Shown: piece by piece, positions 18,392 through 28,133 of the stretch
How positions within the stretch are numbered: position 1 is the stretch's first letter
Layout: the number at the start of each line of letters is the position of its first letter
Origin: Renibacterium salmoninarum ATCC 33209
GTDB taxonomy: Bacteria; Actinomycetota; Actinomycetes; Actinomycetales; Micrococcaceae
Length of the DNA stretch: 64,000 bases
Assembly (NCBI RefSeq): GCF_000018885.1
Contig: NC_010168.1
Location: 2,170,001-2,234,000, forward strand
Direction: 5' to 3'
Position numbers and translations under genes: made by a program
Notes under the pieces: generated by a model
The model's database searches: none
What the model was told of the DNA's origin: nothing
What the model saw: only the letters and a program-made list of their open reading frames with translations

Positions 18392-19945
18392 TTGTTGAAC
18401 CTCTTGTCCACGATATTGGAGAGCTTGGTCCGTGCCATGATGACGATGAAGTACATCACCGCAACGATGAGCAAAGTCTCGGAAATCCGGAAGCTATTAG
18501 AGTAAATTTGTTGGCCTTGGTAGAGCAGCTCGGCAAAGCCGATAGCCATTAGCAAAGACGAGTCTTTGAGCAGGATGACCAGTTGATTGATCAAGGACGG
18601 CGTCATGATCTTGAAGGCTTGCGGCACCACTACCTTACGCATCGAGGTGAGGTACCCCAGGCCAAGGCTACGACTGGCCTCAAGTTGTCCAGGATCAACG
18701 GACTGGAGGCCACCCCGGACGATTTCAGTCACGTAAGCGCCAGAGTTCAAGGCCAAAGTCAGTACGCCGGCAACCCAGATGTTGATCGGTTGTCCAGTCA
18801 GCTGCGGAATGCCGAAATAGAAGAAGAAAGCCTGCACCAACAAAGGCGTGCCGCGGAAAATATTCACGAACGTCGTCGCGACGCCGCGCAACACAATATT
18901 TTGCGAGACTTTCAAAAAGCCGAAGAACAAACCCAACAGCATCGCGAAAGCGAACGAGATGACCGTGACCAATAGCGTGTTACCCAAACCGCTGAGCAAG
19001 GCAGGCATGCTTTGCACAACCAAGTCCCAGAATGAACTTGTAGCGCTTGATGAAGCCGCAGGTTCTTTGAGATAGGTATCTAGCAATTTCTGGTAGTCGC
19101 CATTAGCTTTCAGCTTGGCCAAGCCATCGTTGAATGCTGCCAATAAGTCCGAGTTCTGCCCTTTGTTCACGGCGAAGCCGTACGAGGCACTCGGGACCTT
19201 CTCGGTTACCGTCTTCAAACCGTTGTTTTGCGCAATACCGTAAGCGAGCACTGGATAGTCATCGATTACCGCGACGGCATTTCCCGATTTGACCAGCTCG
19301 TACATTGTGGCCGATTGGTCCAGAGACTTGACCGTAAACCCGTACTTATCCGCGATCGACTCTGCGTAGGTTTCACCCTCGCTACCGGTTTTAGCAGTAA
19401 AGACCTTGCCACGCAGGTCCTCATAACCCTTGGTCGTTTCGTCGTTCTTTGCCACGGCCATCTGCACGCCGGAATCGAAGTATGGCTCGGAGAAGTCATA
19501 AACCTGTTTGCGCTTGTCGGTAATCGACATACCGGCAATGACGCCGTCTACCTGGCCAGAGCTCAGAGATCAGGGCTTGGAGCGCCGCACTAAACCCAAG
19601 GGACTTGATTTCAACGTTGAACCCTTGGTCCTTAGCAATTGCGCGCACCAAATCCATATCGATGCCGACTAGCCCACCACCGCTGTCGCGAAATTCGAAC
19701 GGCGCAAAGGTGGTATCGGCGCCAATCGTGAAGGTTTTGCCTTGAACCGAAGCGTGCTGAACCGTCTGAGGTTGCACCACCGCAGCATTGGTGGCATTGG
19801 TGGCATTGGCGCCGACCATGCCAAAAAATCCGGTGCCAAAAAGCACCACGACGGCGGTCAGCACAGTCGCGATCAAAGCGATTACCGGGTTTTTGGTGCG
19901 GAACAGTCTGGATCCTGGAGGCTTACGAAAGAGTGATTGCACCAA
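18388..19945 (-). pseudogene. Fused amino-acid binding protein and ABC permease, frameshifted
   Basis: One gene originally encoded a signal anchor (about residues 20-45), a solute-binding domain (TFTIGADTTFAPFEFRD, IDMDLVRAIAK) and a C-terminal permease (VVTVISFAFAMLLGLFFG, RGTPLLVQAFFFYFG, ALNSGAYVTEIVRGGLQSV). The first frame goes off at about 19561-19573 (LISELWPGRRR). The family sequence SSGQVDGVIAGMSITD resumes in the next frame. A small indel in a CTGATCT/CTGAGCT imperfect repeat explains this. The 3' part is open from 19530 and overlaps the ATPase gene. The start (TTG 19945 or GTG 19942) is uncertain. Confidence 0.8.
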
Positions 19946-20044
19946 TAGAGAGTAACGAAAAGTGCGTCATATAACGTAATGCTCGGTTCAAGCTGGGCGA
20001 AAAATGAGCCAAATGCGCCGAGCCAAAAAATAATCTGCGCGAGT

Positions 20045-20071
20045 TGTCGATTTCCCAAACTCTTGTTCGAC
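20045..20071 (+). promoter_or_regulatory. Candidate ECF42-type promoter upstream of the DGPF genes
   Basis: TGTCGA at 20045-20050 and TCGAC at 20067-20071 are separated by 16 bases and lie about 57 bases before the first YCII gene. From memory, ECF42 sigma factors recognise a TGTCGA-like -35 and a CGTC/TCGA-like -10, so this may be the promoter used by the sigma factor encoded downstream. The rest of the 19946-20127 gap shows nothing else clear. Confidence 0.45.
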
Positions 20072-20127
20072 ATACAGGTACAGCGCAAACTAAAAGTTAG
20101 TGGGCCACTGAAGACAGGAAAATTGAG

Positions 20128-20487
20128 ATGACTGAAAGCAGTAACCTTTCCACTGAGCTGGATGAGTTCTTGATTCTCATTCATGGAAACGTTCGCACTT
20201 GGGATGAACGTACTCCGCAGGATCTTGAAGAACTGGGTAGCAATCATGGCAATTTTATCGGTCAGCTCATCAGCCAGAACCATTTTGTGCGCACCGCCGC
20301 CCTGGCAGACGGGCTGACCCTGCGTCAGTCAAAAACCGACATCACCAGCACCGGAGCAGAAATCGTTGGGGGCTTCTACATTGTCAAAGCAGCCTCGCTA
20401 GAAGAGGCTGCCGAGATGGCGCGCCAGATTCTCGATTTCGACGGCGTCGCGATGGAAATCCGCCCGATCCTCCGTCCCAGCAGCTAG
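20128..20487 (+). CDS. YCII/DGPF-domain protein
   Basis: The 119-residue protein has the YCII-related fold pattern: DEFLILIHGN at the start, LADGLTLRQS in the middle and GAEIVGGFYIVKAASLEEAAEMA towards the end. In this family the DGPF motif stands before the GGFY segment, and here it is replaced by TDITSTG. Such proteins are the regular genetic partners of ECF42 sigma factors, which follow in this operon. The biochemical role of DGPF proteins is unknown. Confidence 0.82.
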   Translation: MTESSNLSTELDEFLILIHGNVRTWDERTPQDLEELGSNHGNFIGQLISQNHFVRTAALADGLTLRQSKTDITSTGAEIVGGFYIVKAASLEEAAEMARQILDFDGVAMEIRPILRPSS

Positions 20488-20508
20488 AGCTACCGAAAGG
20501 TCATTCCG

Positions 20509-20916
20509 ATGTCCCAGCACGAATCAGTCCCGCAAAAACAGTTTTTGATTTTGATTCGCGGCAATAACGACGTCTGGCAAAATGCTGACCCGGCGGTACT
20601 TGCCCCGATCATGCAGCAGTATTTCCGTTTCAATGAGCTTCTCCAACAACGGCAAGGCGAGGTCCCCTCCGCGGAGCTGAAGGAGTAAGGCGTCACCCTG
20701 CGCAAATCCGCGACTGAAGTCCTGAGAACCGACGGACCTTATTCGACCGGCGCAGAAATGGTCGGTGGTTTTTATCTCGTGAACGCAGAATCGCTTGAAG
20801 AAGCTACCGAGTTAGCCAGCAATATACCGATGTTTGCCGGAGATGCAGTAGAGATCAGGCCGGTCATGACCGATCTGGATCGGCCCGAGGCTCTGCGCGC
20901 AACGAACTTACGCTAG
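20509..20916 (+). pseudogene. Second YCII/DGPF-domain protein with an internal stop
   Basis: The ATG at 20509 has a good AAAGGT ribosome site. The frame runs QKQFLILIRGNNDVW, then meets TAA at 20686-20688 (codon 60). It continues in the same frame as GVTLRKSATEVLRTDGPYSTGAEMVGGFYLV to TAG 20914. The DGPY motif and GGFY segment are after the stop, so the product of the first part lacks the core. A CAA-to-TAA change would explain it (AELKEQGVTL). The stop overlaps the sigma factor GTG. Confidence 0.8.
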
Positions 20917-22157
20917 TGTCTGAGCGCTTCGGAGATCCAGGAGTCGCCGCGGCCATTACTTCGGCGCACCGATTGCACTGTGCCAGGCTTTTGGGCCTAT
21001 TGGCGGTTCAATGGCGTGACCTCGATCTTGCCGAAGAGTGCCTAGCTGATGCTTTTGAAACGGCCGTCCGGCAATGGACATTGAGCGGCGTGCCAGATAA
21101 TCCGCCAGCTTGGTTGCTGATTGTGGCACGCCGTCAGGCCATTGACGTCCGTCGGCGGGCCAGCACTCTTGCCGCGAAGCTACCGGAGCTTACCCCTTCC
21201 ACTATTTCCAGTGCCGAGCAAACGATGGACGACAGGTTGCAACTCATGTTCATCTGCGCACATCCGGGCCTCAGCTCAACCGACCAACTGGCGTTGACGC
21301 TACGTTGCGTCAGTGGCCTAGCCGTTCCTGACGTCGCCAGGTTACTGCTTACCTCCGAGGCAACCATGGCTGCCAGGCTGACAAGGGCCAAGAAACGTGC
21401 TGCGTTGACCAAACAAGCATTTCATCTACCAGACGGCACGGAAATTGCCAGCCGAATGACGGCAGTCCTCCATGTGCTCTACACGCTGTTTACCGCTGGC
21501 TATGCTCCCGCTACCGGCAGCGGAGTCACTGATAATGCGCTGCTTGACGAGTCAATTCGCCTGACCAGACTGCTTATCGTGTTGCGAAGTTCAGACGCCC
21601 GGCCGCGATTCTTGCTGGCCTTGATGCTCATTCAAAACTCCCGCCGAGACGCCAGGACTGACGCCGGCGGAATGCCGATTCTGCTGTCTGACCAGGACCG
21701 CGACCGTTGGCGGCAACAAGACCTCGTAGAAGCTCAGAAGCTCTTATCTGAGATGCTTTCGACCGCTCCCGAGCCTTATCTACTCCAGGCGCTCATTGCT
21801 TGGGAAAGCAGCTCAAGCCTCCCTAACTGGCAGCTCATCCTGCACTACTTCGACCTGCTCAACAGCATCGCGCCTTCGCCGATAGTCTTGCTCAATCGTG
21901 CAGTTGTTTTGGCTGAAATTGAAGGGCCAGCGGCAGCCCTTCAAGAAATCGACCCGCTGGCCAAACCGTTAGCTTCGCACATGATGTATTACGCCATTCG
22001 GTCCGATCTCTACCGGCGACAATCGAGTCAGGACACTTCGAAGGTTCGCTGCGCGCTCAATGATTACCGTAAGGCGCTTTCGCTGAGCAGGAATACCGCA
22101 AACACAAAATTTCTTGAGGCTCGAATCGCCTATTTGCTGACCGATCCGCCGTCGTGA
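20916..22157 (+). CDS. ECF42-type RNA polymerase sigma factor with TPR-like extension
   Basis: The 413 residues begin with sigma region 2 (LAEECLADAFETAVRQW, PPAWLLIVARRQAIDVRRR) and region 4 (LTLRCVSGLAVPDVARLLLTSEATMAARLTRAKKR). A long C-terminal DUF6596/TPR-like part (about residues 180-413) follows. This layout and the upstream YCII/DGPF genes define the ECF42 group, which has no anti-sigma factor and is thought to be controlled through its own extension. The GTG start overlaps the preceding stop (TAGTG). It is probably the regulator of its own operon. Confidence 0.85.
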   Translation: MSERFGDPGVAAAITSAHRLHCARLLGLLAVQWRDLDLAEECLADAFETAVRQWTLSGVPDNPPAWLLIVARRQAIDVRRRASTLAAKLPELTPSTISSAEQTMDDRLQLMFICAHPGLSSTDQLALTLRCVSGLAVPDVARLLLTSEATMAARLTRAKKRAALTKQAFHLPDGTEIASRMTAVLHVLYTLFTAGYAPATGSGVTDNALLDESIRLTRLLIVLRSSDARPRFLLALMLIQNSRRDARTDAGGMPILLSDQDRDRWRQQDLVEAQKLLSEMLSTAPEPYLLQALIAWESSSSLPNWQLILHYFDLLNSIAPSPIVLLNRAVVLAEIEGPAAALQEIDPLAKPLASHMMYYAIRSDLYRRQSSQDTSKVRCALNDYRKALSLSRNTANTKFLEARIAYLLTDPPS

Positions 22158-22165
22158 TCGAACGA

Positions 22166-22604
22166 TCAGCCAGCATCTGCAGCCAATTCGATTCGTAGTT
22201 CTTTGATTCGTTCCTGCACCGTCACGTAATACTCGTACAGATCGAATTGCGGATTTTCCGCGAGTTGCTTAGCCAAAGTGGTTAGTGGGAAGACCAAGAT
22301 GGTGCTGCCTGGCACCCGTAACGCTGGGTCAATCCCCTGTTCGTCGTCAACCTGCACCCAGTTCAAACGGAACTTCAGGATCTTGCACTAAAGCATCGCC
22401 AAATACCGCACCCATCGCTTGCAGTGCGGCATCGTCGCCGTCGCCGACCCATCCCTCAGTCAAGATGGTACTCAAGATGCGCAATTTCATGCCAAGATCT
22501 TCAAAAGCTGGCTGATCTTCAATCGGAAGATGCCCTCGGACCCAAGCACGTAACTGATCGAGGAAATCGATCCGTTCATCATCTAATGCGGTGACGTTTT
22601 GCAT
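22166..22604 (-). pseudogene. DUF3806 protein, frameshifted
   Basis: The N-terminal half (MQNVTALDDERIDFL ... GAVFGDALVQDPEVPF) runs from ATG 22604. The DUF3806 core NWVQVDDEQGIDPALRVPGS, then ILVFPLTTLAKQL, is in another frame. Removing one base from the three-A run at 22365-22367 (plus strand) joins them into an approximately 145-residue protein of normal family length. It lies 29 bases after glnE on the same strand. Its function is unknown. Confidence 0.78.
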
Positions 22605-22633
22605 ATGAAAATCGTAACCTTGGCTAGATCGGC

Positions 22634-25600
22634 TTATTCGCCATAAAACAATCTCTCGAACACTGCCCGCGCTTGCCGAGTGATTCGCAAGTAGTCTTCC
22701 TCGAAGGCCCCACCGTGGCCGGGCGGATATCCGCACCAGCGTGCCACTGCCTCAAGGTCTCGACGTGAGGACGGCAAGGAGTCGGAACCCCTTCCCGTCC
22801 ATAACACGTTGGCAGAACGAATTCGGCTGGCCAATCGCCAGGCCTTGGCAAGCGCATCGGCATCTTCATCCGCCACAAAACCCAATTCAGCCAGGCCGGA
22901 TAATGCGGTCAGCGTCGACGTCGTGCGCAGCTGCACCTGCGCACGGGCATGCTGCAACTGCAATAATTGCACCAGCCATTCAACGTCGCTCAGCCCGCCA
23001 CGGCCTAATTTGATCTGCCGTGCTGGATCAGCTCCGCGCGGCAGCCGCTCAGATTCCACTCGGGCCTTGACTCTGCGCACTTCGCGCAGATCCTGCTCTG
23101 ATAGCTGATCCGGGTAGCGAACGGAATCTACCAACGCCATAAACTCGGCAGCCAATTCATCGCTACCGGCCATTGGCCGCGCCCGCAACAACGCCTGAGC
23201 TTCCCAAATCAACGACCATCGGCCGTAATACTCTCGATACGAGTCCAGCGAACGAACCAATGCACCGTTCTTACCTTCTGGCCGCAGATCCGCATCAATT
23301 GCCAAAACACGTTCAGCCCGAATCGCTGGTTTCAGCGGTTGGGTGAGCAGCGCAGAGAGCTGGCTGACGATTTGCACGGCCTGGGCCTGCGCTCCAGCAG
23401 GATCCACTCCCGGACGCGCTTTGTGCACAAACAGCACATCAGCATCAGAGCCGTAGCCAATTTCTCGGCCACCTTGACGGCCCATTGCTACTACCAGCAC
23501 ATCAGTTTTAGCTTCATCCTGTTGATTCTCAGCGACGTGCAGCGCACCCAGTACAGCGGCACGATCAACGTCCCCCAAGGCGGTACCGATGGCATCTTGG
23601 TCCAACAAGCCAGCGCTGTCTGCGAGCGCGATCCGCAAAACTTCGCGTCGCCGAATCAACCGAATAAGCCGCATCGCGCTGGAGGGGTCCGGATGCCTGG
23701 ACATCTTCGATTGGATCTCTTGCCACTGCGCTTGGAAGCTCAACGGACGCAGATCTTTGTCTGACCCAAGCCATTTCGTCTCCTCCGGCGAGACCTCCAA
23801 GAGATCAGCAATCAAATGCGAGCTAGAAAGCACATGACAAAGACGCTCGGCCGCCGCTTGCGAATCACGCAACATGCCTAGATACCAATGCGTAGTACCC
23901 AGCGATTCGCTGAGTCGTCTGAAGGCCAGCAAGCCGCTGTCTGGATCAACGCCGTCGCCCAGCCAATCCAGCAAAACTGGCAACAGTTGCCGTTGCAAGG
24001 CGGCCCGCCGAGAGACTCCTGTGGTGAGGGCTTCAATATGCCGCATCGCACCAGCGGTATCTTGATAGCCCAGCGCCGCTAATCTCGCTTGCGCGGACTC
24101 AGGGCTCAACGAAGCATCTTCGGCACTCAGATTGGCTGCTGCGTTCAACAGTGGGCGGTAGAAAATCCGTTCGTGTAATGACCTCACCCGACGCTTAACG
24201 CTCTGCCATTGGTCAAGGAGAACTTTTGCCGACGGCCGACTCATGGCCATTGCACCTTGGCTGGACCGCGCGAGTGCCCGCAAGGCAGGCTCAGCTACTG
24301 GCATGAGGTGTGTGCGGCGCAAATGCACTAGCTGGATTCGGTGTTCCAACACCCTGAGGTATCGATACGCGCCGTCGAACTCTGCAGCGTCCGTGCGACC
24401 GACGTAACCTGCGGTGGACAATGCTTCGATCGCCCCGGTGGTGTCCTGTTTGCGTAAACTCGAATCGGCTTTTCCATGCACCAGTTGCAAAAGCTGCACG
24501 GTGAACTCGACGTCCCGCAAGCCGCCGGGGCCAAGTTTGAGTTGCCGGTTTTGCTCTTCCGCAGGAATGTTGGCGCTCACTCGGCGGCGCATTGCTTGGA
24601 CCGACTCGACGAATCCATCACGTTCGGATGAATTCCAAATCATTGGTGCCAACGCCGAAGTATATTGCTCACCTAAGGCGAGATTTCCGGCAATTGGCCT
24701 GGCTTTGAGCAGGGCTTGGAACTCCCAGCTGGAAGCCCAGCGCCGGTAATATTCCAGGTGCGAATCCAGTGTTCGCACCAGTGGCCCGTCTTTGCCTTCT
24801 GGTCGCAAATTCGCATCAAGCTCCCATAGGCCGGGCTCGCGGTCTGGCGCGTTAATAATGCGGGCCAGCAGGGCTGCCAACTGCGTACCGACCTGGATTG
24901 GCAGCTCGTCATAGTCGGCAAGACCGTTCGCGGCCACGACATAAATAACGTCAACATCTGAAATGTAATTCAGTTCGCGTGCGCCACATTTGCCCATACC
25001 GATTACCGCTAGCTCGACGGCGGTCACTTGCTGGGCGGAAAAGGTGCCGACGAGCTCGGCACGAGCAATGGCTAGTGCTGCGTCCAGTGCCGCTCCGGCG
25101 AGGTCTGCCAGTTCGGCAGCAACGATGGGTAAGACGTCTGCGGGATCTGCGGCGCAGAGATCGCGAATCGCCAGCTCGGTGAGATGCCTGCGGTACTGCC
25201 TGCGCATCGCGGTGGTGGCCTCAGCAGTCCCCAGTCCAGACAGTGGCGTAGCAGATTCCGGGTCCGCCCCCACGGCTTGGAGCAAGGATGTGCGCAGCAC
25301 CTTGCCTGGGACGCCGACGGGTTCAGCGCTGACTGAAATCTCTAATGCCGCAGACTGGCCCGGATTACGAATGAGGAAGTCCGCAAGAGCTTCGGACGCG
25401 CCAAGCAACCGGAACATTGGCTCGCTCCGCTTTGGGCCAGCTTGAACCAGCCTTGCTACCCGCTCGGCAAGTTCCGCGGGCGCCGCCAACATCCGGACCA
25501 GCGATTGCAGGGCTAGATCAGGATCCGCGGCAAAGGCCAGTCCGGCAAAAAGATCGTCCTGAGCAAAATCTAGTAATTCAGGCACTGCCAAGAACCGAGT

Positions 25601-25660
25601 ACTTTTTTCTAGATCAGCGAAGCCTTGTTCGATTAGTACCCGCGGCAGACTTTTCACCAT
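22634..25660 (-). CDS. glnE: Bifunctional glutamine synthetase adenylyltransferase/adenylyl-removing enzyme
   Basis: GlnE switches glutamine synthetase off by adding AMP to the active-site-near Tyr, and removes it again. About 1008 residues hold two tandem nucleotidyltransferase domains, seen as GMGKCGARELNYISDVDVIYV-like (about residue 235) and AMGRQGGREIGYGSDADVLFV-like (about 730) signatures, each with the G-x-S/D-x-D metal motif. The target is GlnA1 (Tyr402 in this window). The ATG at 25660 is preferred over an upstream TTG at 25675. It lies 43 bases after glnA2, a conserved actinobacterial order. Confidence 0.95.
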   Translation of the reverse strand: MVKSLPRVLIEQGFADLEKSTRFLAVPELLDFAQDDLFAGLAFAADPDLALQSLVRMLAAPAELAERVARLVQAGPKRSEPMFRLLGASEALADFLIRNPGQSAALEISVSAEPVGVPGKVLRTSLLQAVGADPESATPLSGLGTAEATTAMRRQYRRHLTELAIRDLCAADPADVLPIVAAELADLAGAALDAALAIARAELVGTFSAQQVTAVELAVIGMGKCGARELNYISDVDVIYVVAANGLADYDELPIQVGTQLAALLARIINAPDREPGLWELDANLRPEGKDGPLVRTLDSHLEYYRRWASSWEFQALLKARPIAGNLALGEQYTSALAPMIWNSSERDGFVESVQAMRRRVSANIPAEEQNRQLKLGPGGLRDVEFTVQLLQLVHGKADSSLRKQDTTGAIEALSTAGYVGRTDAAEFDGAYRYLRVLEHRIQLVHLRRTHLMPVAEPALRALARSSQGAMAMSRPSAKVLLDQWQSVKRRVRSLHERIFYRPLLNAAANLSAEDASLSPESAQARLAALGYQDTAGAMRHIEALTTGVSRRAALQRQLLPVLLDWLGDGVDPDSGLLAFRRLSESLGTTHWYLGMLRDSQAAAERLCHVLSSSHLIADLLEVSPEETKWLGSDKDLRPLSFQAQWQEIQSKMSRHPDPSSAMRLIRLIRRREVLRIALADSAGLLDQDAIGTALGDVDRAAVLGALHVAENQQDEAKTDVLVVAMGRQGGREIGYGSDADVLFVHKARPGVDPAGAQAQAVQIVSQLSALLTQPLKPAIRAERVLAIDADLRPEGKNGALVRSLDSYREYYGRWSLIWEAQALLRARPMAGSDELAAEFMALVDSVRYPDQLSEQDLREVRRVKARVESERLPRGADPARQIKLGRGGLSDVEWLVQLLQLQHARAQVQLRTTSTLTALSGLAELGFVADEDADALAKAWRLASRIRSANVLWTGRGSDSLPSSRRDLEAVARWCGYPPGHGGAFEEDYLRITRQARAVFERLFYGE

Positions 25661-25703
25661 AGTTGCTTGCCCCAAGATTCTTGAGCGCCGCAGCGCTCAA
25701 CGA

Positions 25704-27044
25704 TCAGAGAATCCCCAAATTGCGCCGCAGCTCGAAAGGCGTCACTTCAAGTCGGTATTCTTGCCAGTCCGCACGCTTATTGCGCAGAAAATGCTCAAAA
25801 ACCTGTTCGCCCAGGATTTCCGCCATCAGTTCGGAATCTTCAGTGAGCCGAATCGCATCGTCCAGGCTGGACGGCAGCGGGTCGTGCCCCAAAGCTCTAC
25901 GCTCAGCGGTAGTCAACGACCAGACGTCGTCTTCAGCCGCAGCTGGCAGTTCGTAGCCTTCTTCGATTCCTTTCAATCCCGCACCGAGCAAAACCGCATA
26001 CGCCAAGTACGGATTGGTCGCAGAATCGATACCTCGGTATTCGATGCGCGCAGATTGGCCTTTGCCGGGCTTGTATAGCGGGACGCGGACCAAGGCGGAC
26101 CGGTTGTTATGGCCCCATGCGAGATGGCTCGGCGCCTCGCCGCCGCCCCAAAGTCGCTTGTAGGAGTTCACAAATTGGTTAGTGACCGTGGTGAACTCCG
26201 GTGCGTGCTTCAAGATGCCAGCGATGAACTGCCTTGCCGTGGTCGATAACTGGAATTCAGCGCCGGCCTCGTAAAACGCGTTCGTGTCGCCCTCGAAAAG
26301 CGAAAAATGCGTGTGCATGCCAGAACCAGGGTGTTCGGAAAATGGCTTCGGCATGAACGTGGCATACGTTCCTTGCTGCAAAGCGACTTCTTTGATCACG
26401 GTGCGGAACGTCATGATGTTATCCGCAGTTTGCAGGGCATCGGCATAGCGCAGATCAATTTCGTTCTGGCCCGGGCCGCCTTCGTGGTGGCTGAACTCGA
26501 CGGAGATGCCGACGCTTTCCAGCATTGCCACGGCCGTGCGTCGGAAGTCTTGCGCTACCCCGCCAGGCACGTGGTCGAAATATCCGGCCTGATCTACCGG
26601 CACTGGCCGGCCATCTGCGCCCAGTTCTTCGGACTTGAGCAAATAAAACTCAATTTCCGGATGGGTGTAGCAAGTGAACCCCATGTCTGCCGCTTTGGCG
26701 AGCGTGCGTTTGAGGACATTGCGTGGGTCCGCCGTGGATGGTTCGCCGTCTGGGGTCAAAATATCGCAGAACATGCGCGAGGTCTGTTCTGTTTCGCCAC
26801 GCCAAGGCAAGATCTGGAACGTGGAGGGATCCGGCTGCAACAACATGTCCGATTCAAAGACTCTGGCCAGGCCTTCAATGGAGGAGCCGTCGAAGCCTAG
26901 TCCTTCCTCAAAGGCTCCTTCTACCTCAGCCGGAGCCAAGGCCACTAATTTCAACGAACCCACGACGTCGGTGAACCAAAGTCGGACAAAACGCACGTCT
27001 CGTTCTTCAATGGTGCGGAGAACAAATTCCTGCTGGCGATCCAT
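25704..27044 (-). CDS. glnA2: Glutamine synthetase, GlnA2 type
   Basis: The 446 residues carry the glutamine synthetase signatures FDGSSIEGLARV, TCYTHPEIEFYLL, HHEGGPGQNEIDL and PGSGMHTHFS, plus the glutamate-site WGHNNRSALVRVP region. It is shorter than GlnA1 and has GYELPAAAEDD in place of the adenylylation loop NLYELPPEE, so GlnE control is doubtful. This branch is regular in actinobacteria beside glnE. Some members act on other amines, so the substrate is not certain. AAAGGAG precedes the ATG. Confidence 0.92.
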   Translation of the reverse strand: MDRQQEFVLRTIEERDVRFVRLWFTDVVGSLKLVALAPAEVEGAFEEGLGFDGSSIEGLARVFESDMLLQPDPSTFQILPWRGETEQTSRMFCDILTPDGEPSTADPRNVLKRTLAKAADMGFTCYTHPEIEFYLLKSEELGADGRPVPVDQAGYFDHVPGGVAQDFRRTAVAMLESVGISVEFSHHEGGPGQNEIDLRYADALQTADNIMTFRTVIKEVALQQGTYATFMPKPFSEHPGSGMHTHFSLFEGDTNAFYEAGAEFQLSTTARQFIAGILKHAPEFTTVTNQFVNSYKRLWGGGEAPSHLAWGHNNRSALVRVPLYKPGKGQSARIEYRGIDSATNPYLAYAVLLGAGLKGIEEGYELPAAAEDDVWSLTTAERRALGHDPLPSSLDDAIRLTEDSELMAEILGEQVFEHFLRNKRADWQEYRLEVTPFELRRNLGIL

Positions 27045-27161
27045 CGAGGCTCCTTTTGCTCAAATCTGTGCTGCCTGCAAGCTTCTTGCAAGCTCTGCCA
27101 ACTCTACCGAGCATTCCGTCATGCTGGCATTGTTGCGACCCGAGTCAAGTAGACTCTTGCC

Positions 27162-28037
27162 ATGAATTCCGTTGAACTGCCAGCTCCCTATGGGACGGGC
27201 GCGGCTAATACAGCTGCTCATAGTACCGGCCAAAACGCTTTGCCAAAGAAGATTCGGGTGCATCATCTACAGCAGGCCAAAGATGAGGGCCGCAAATTCG
27301 CGATGCTCACGGCCTACGATCAGTATGCTGCGCAGATTTTTGACGAGGCTGGCATCGAGACGCTACTCATCGGCGATTCAGCGGCCAATAATGTTTACGG
27401 CTACGAAACGACCATCCCGGTAACGGTTGATGAGCTACTGCCGTTGTGCCGGGCCGTCGCCAGGTCTACCCGTAGGGCGCTCGTGGTGGCTGATCTACCC
27501 TTTGGCAGCTACGAAGCTTCCGCTGAACAAGCGGTAGCCACCGCAGTGCGTTTCCTTAAAGAGGGTTTAGTTGCCGCAGTCAAGGTTGAAGGAAATGCTC
27601 GTCTTGCCCCGCAAATTCGCGCCATGGTGGACGCTGGCATTCCAGTGGTGGCTCATATTGGCTTCACCCCGCAAAGCGAACATGCCTTAGGCGGCTATCG
27701 GGTGCAGGGCCGCGGCGAGGCCGCTCAAACGGTCATTGACGACGCCGGCGCCTTAGCCGAAGCTGGCGCCTTTTGTGTGCTGATGGAAATGGTGCCGGCT
27801 GAGGTTGCTGCCGCAGTAGATGCTGCGGTCAAGGTGCCCACGATTGGCATTGGCTCGGGTTCAGCTACCACTGGCCAAGTCTTAGTTTGGCAGGATATGG
27901 CTGGGCTGCGCGGTGGCCAAGTAGCCAAGTTTGTGAAGCAATACGCAGATTTGCGCACGGTATTGTCCGAGGCGGCAATTACCTTCGGCGCTGAAGTGCG
28001 CGACGGCGCGTTCCCCGGCCCTGAGCACTCGTTCTGA
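27162..28037 (+). CDS. panB: 3-methyl-2-oxobutanoate hydroxymethyltransferase
   Basis: PanB makes ketopantoate from 2-oxoisovalerate and methylene-tetrahydrofolate, the first step to pantothenate and coenzyme A. Family motifs are MLTAYDQYAAQIFDEAG, LIGDSAANNVYGY, VADLPFGSY, VKVEGN, GIPVVAHIGFTPQS and PTIGIGSG. Length (291) is slightly long because of a 27-residue N-terminal tail. The gene diverges from glnA2 across 117 bases that hold both promoters. Confidence 0.95.
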   Translation: MNSVELPAPYGTGAANTAAHSTGQNALPKKIRVHHLQQAKDEGRKFAMLTAYDQYAAQIFDEAGIETLLIGDSAANNVYGYETTIPVTVDELLPLCRAVARSTRRALVVADLPFGSYEASAEQAVATAVRFLKEGLVAAVKVEGNARLAPQIRAMVDAGIPVVAHIGFTPQSEHALGGYRVQGRGEAAQTVIDDAGALAEAGAFCVLMEMVPAEVAAAVDAAVKVPTIGIGSGSATTGQVLVWQDMAGLRGGQVAKFVKQYADLRTVLSEAAITFGAEVRDGAFPGPEHSF

Positions 28038-28133
28038 CCCAGCGACTAGGGAACCAGTGACTAGCTGACCAGGTGACTAGGGGCTGGGGTATTTGCTAGC
28101 CACTGCCGCTGGTGTAATCACATATTGCAAGAC

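Noticed and set aside
28038..28090. Repeats of (G)TGACTAG/GACTAG after panB
   Set aside because: Only about four short, irregular units. Too short and variable for a CRISPR array, attachment site or meaningful tandem repeat.
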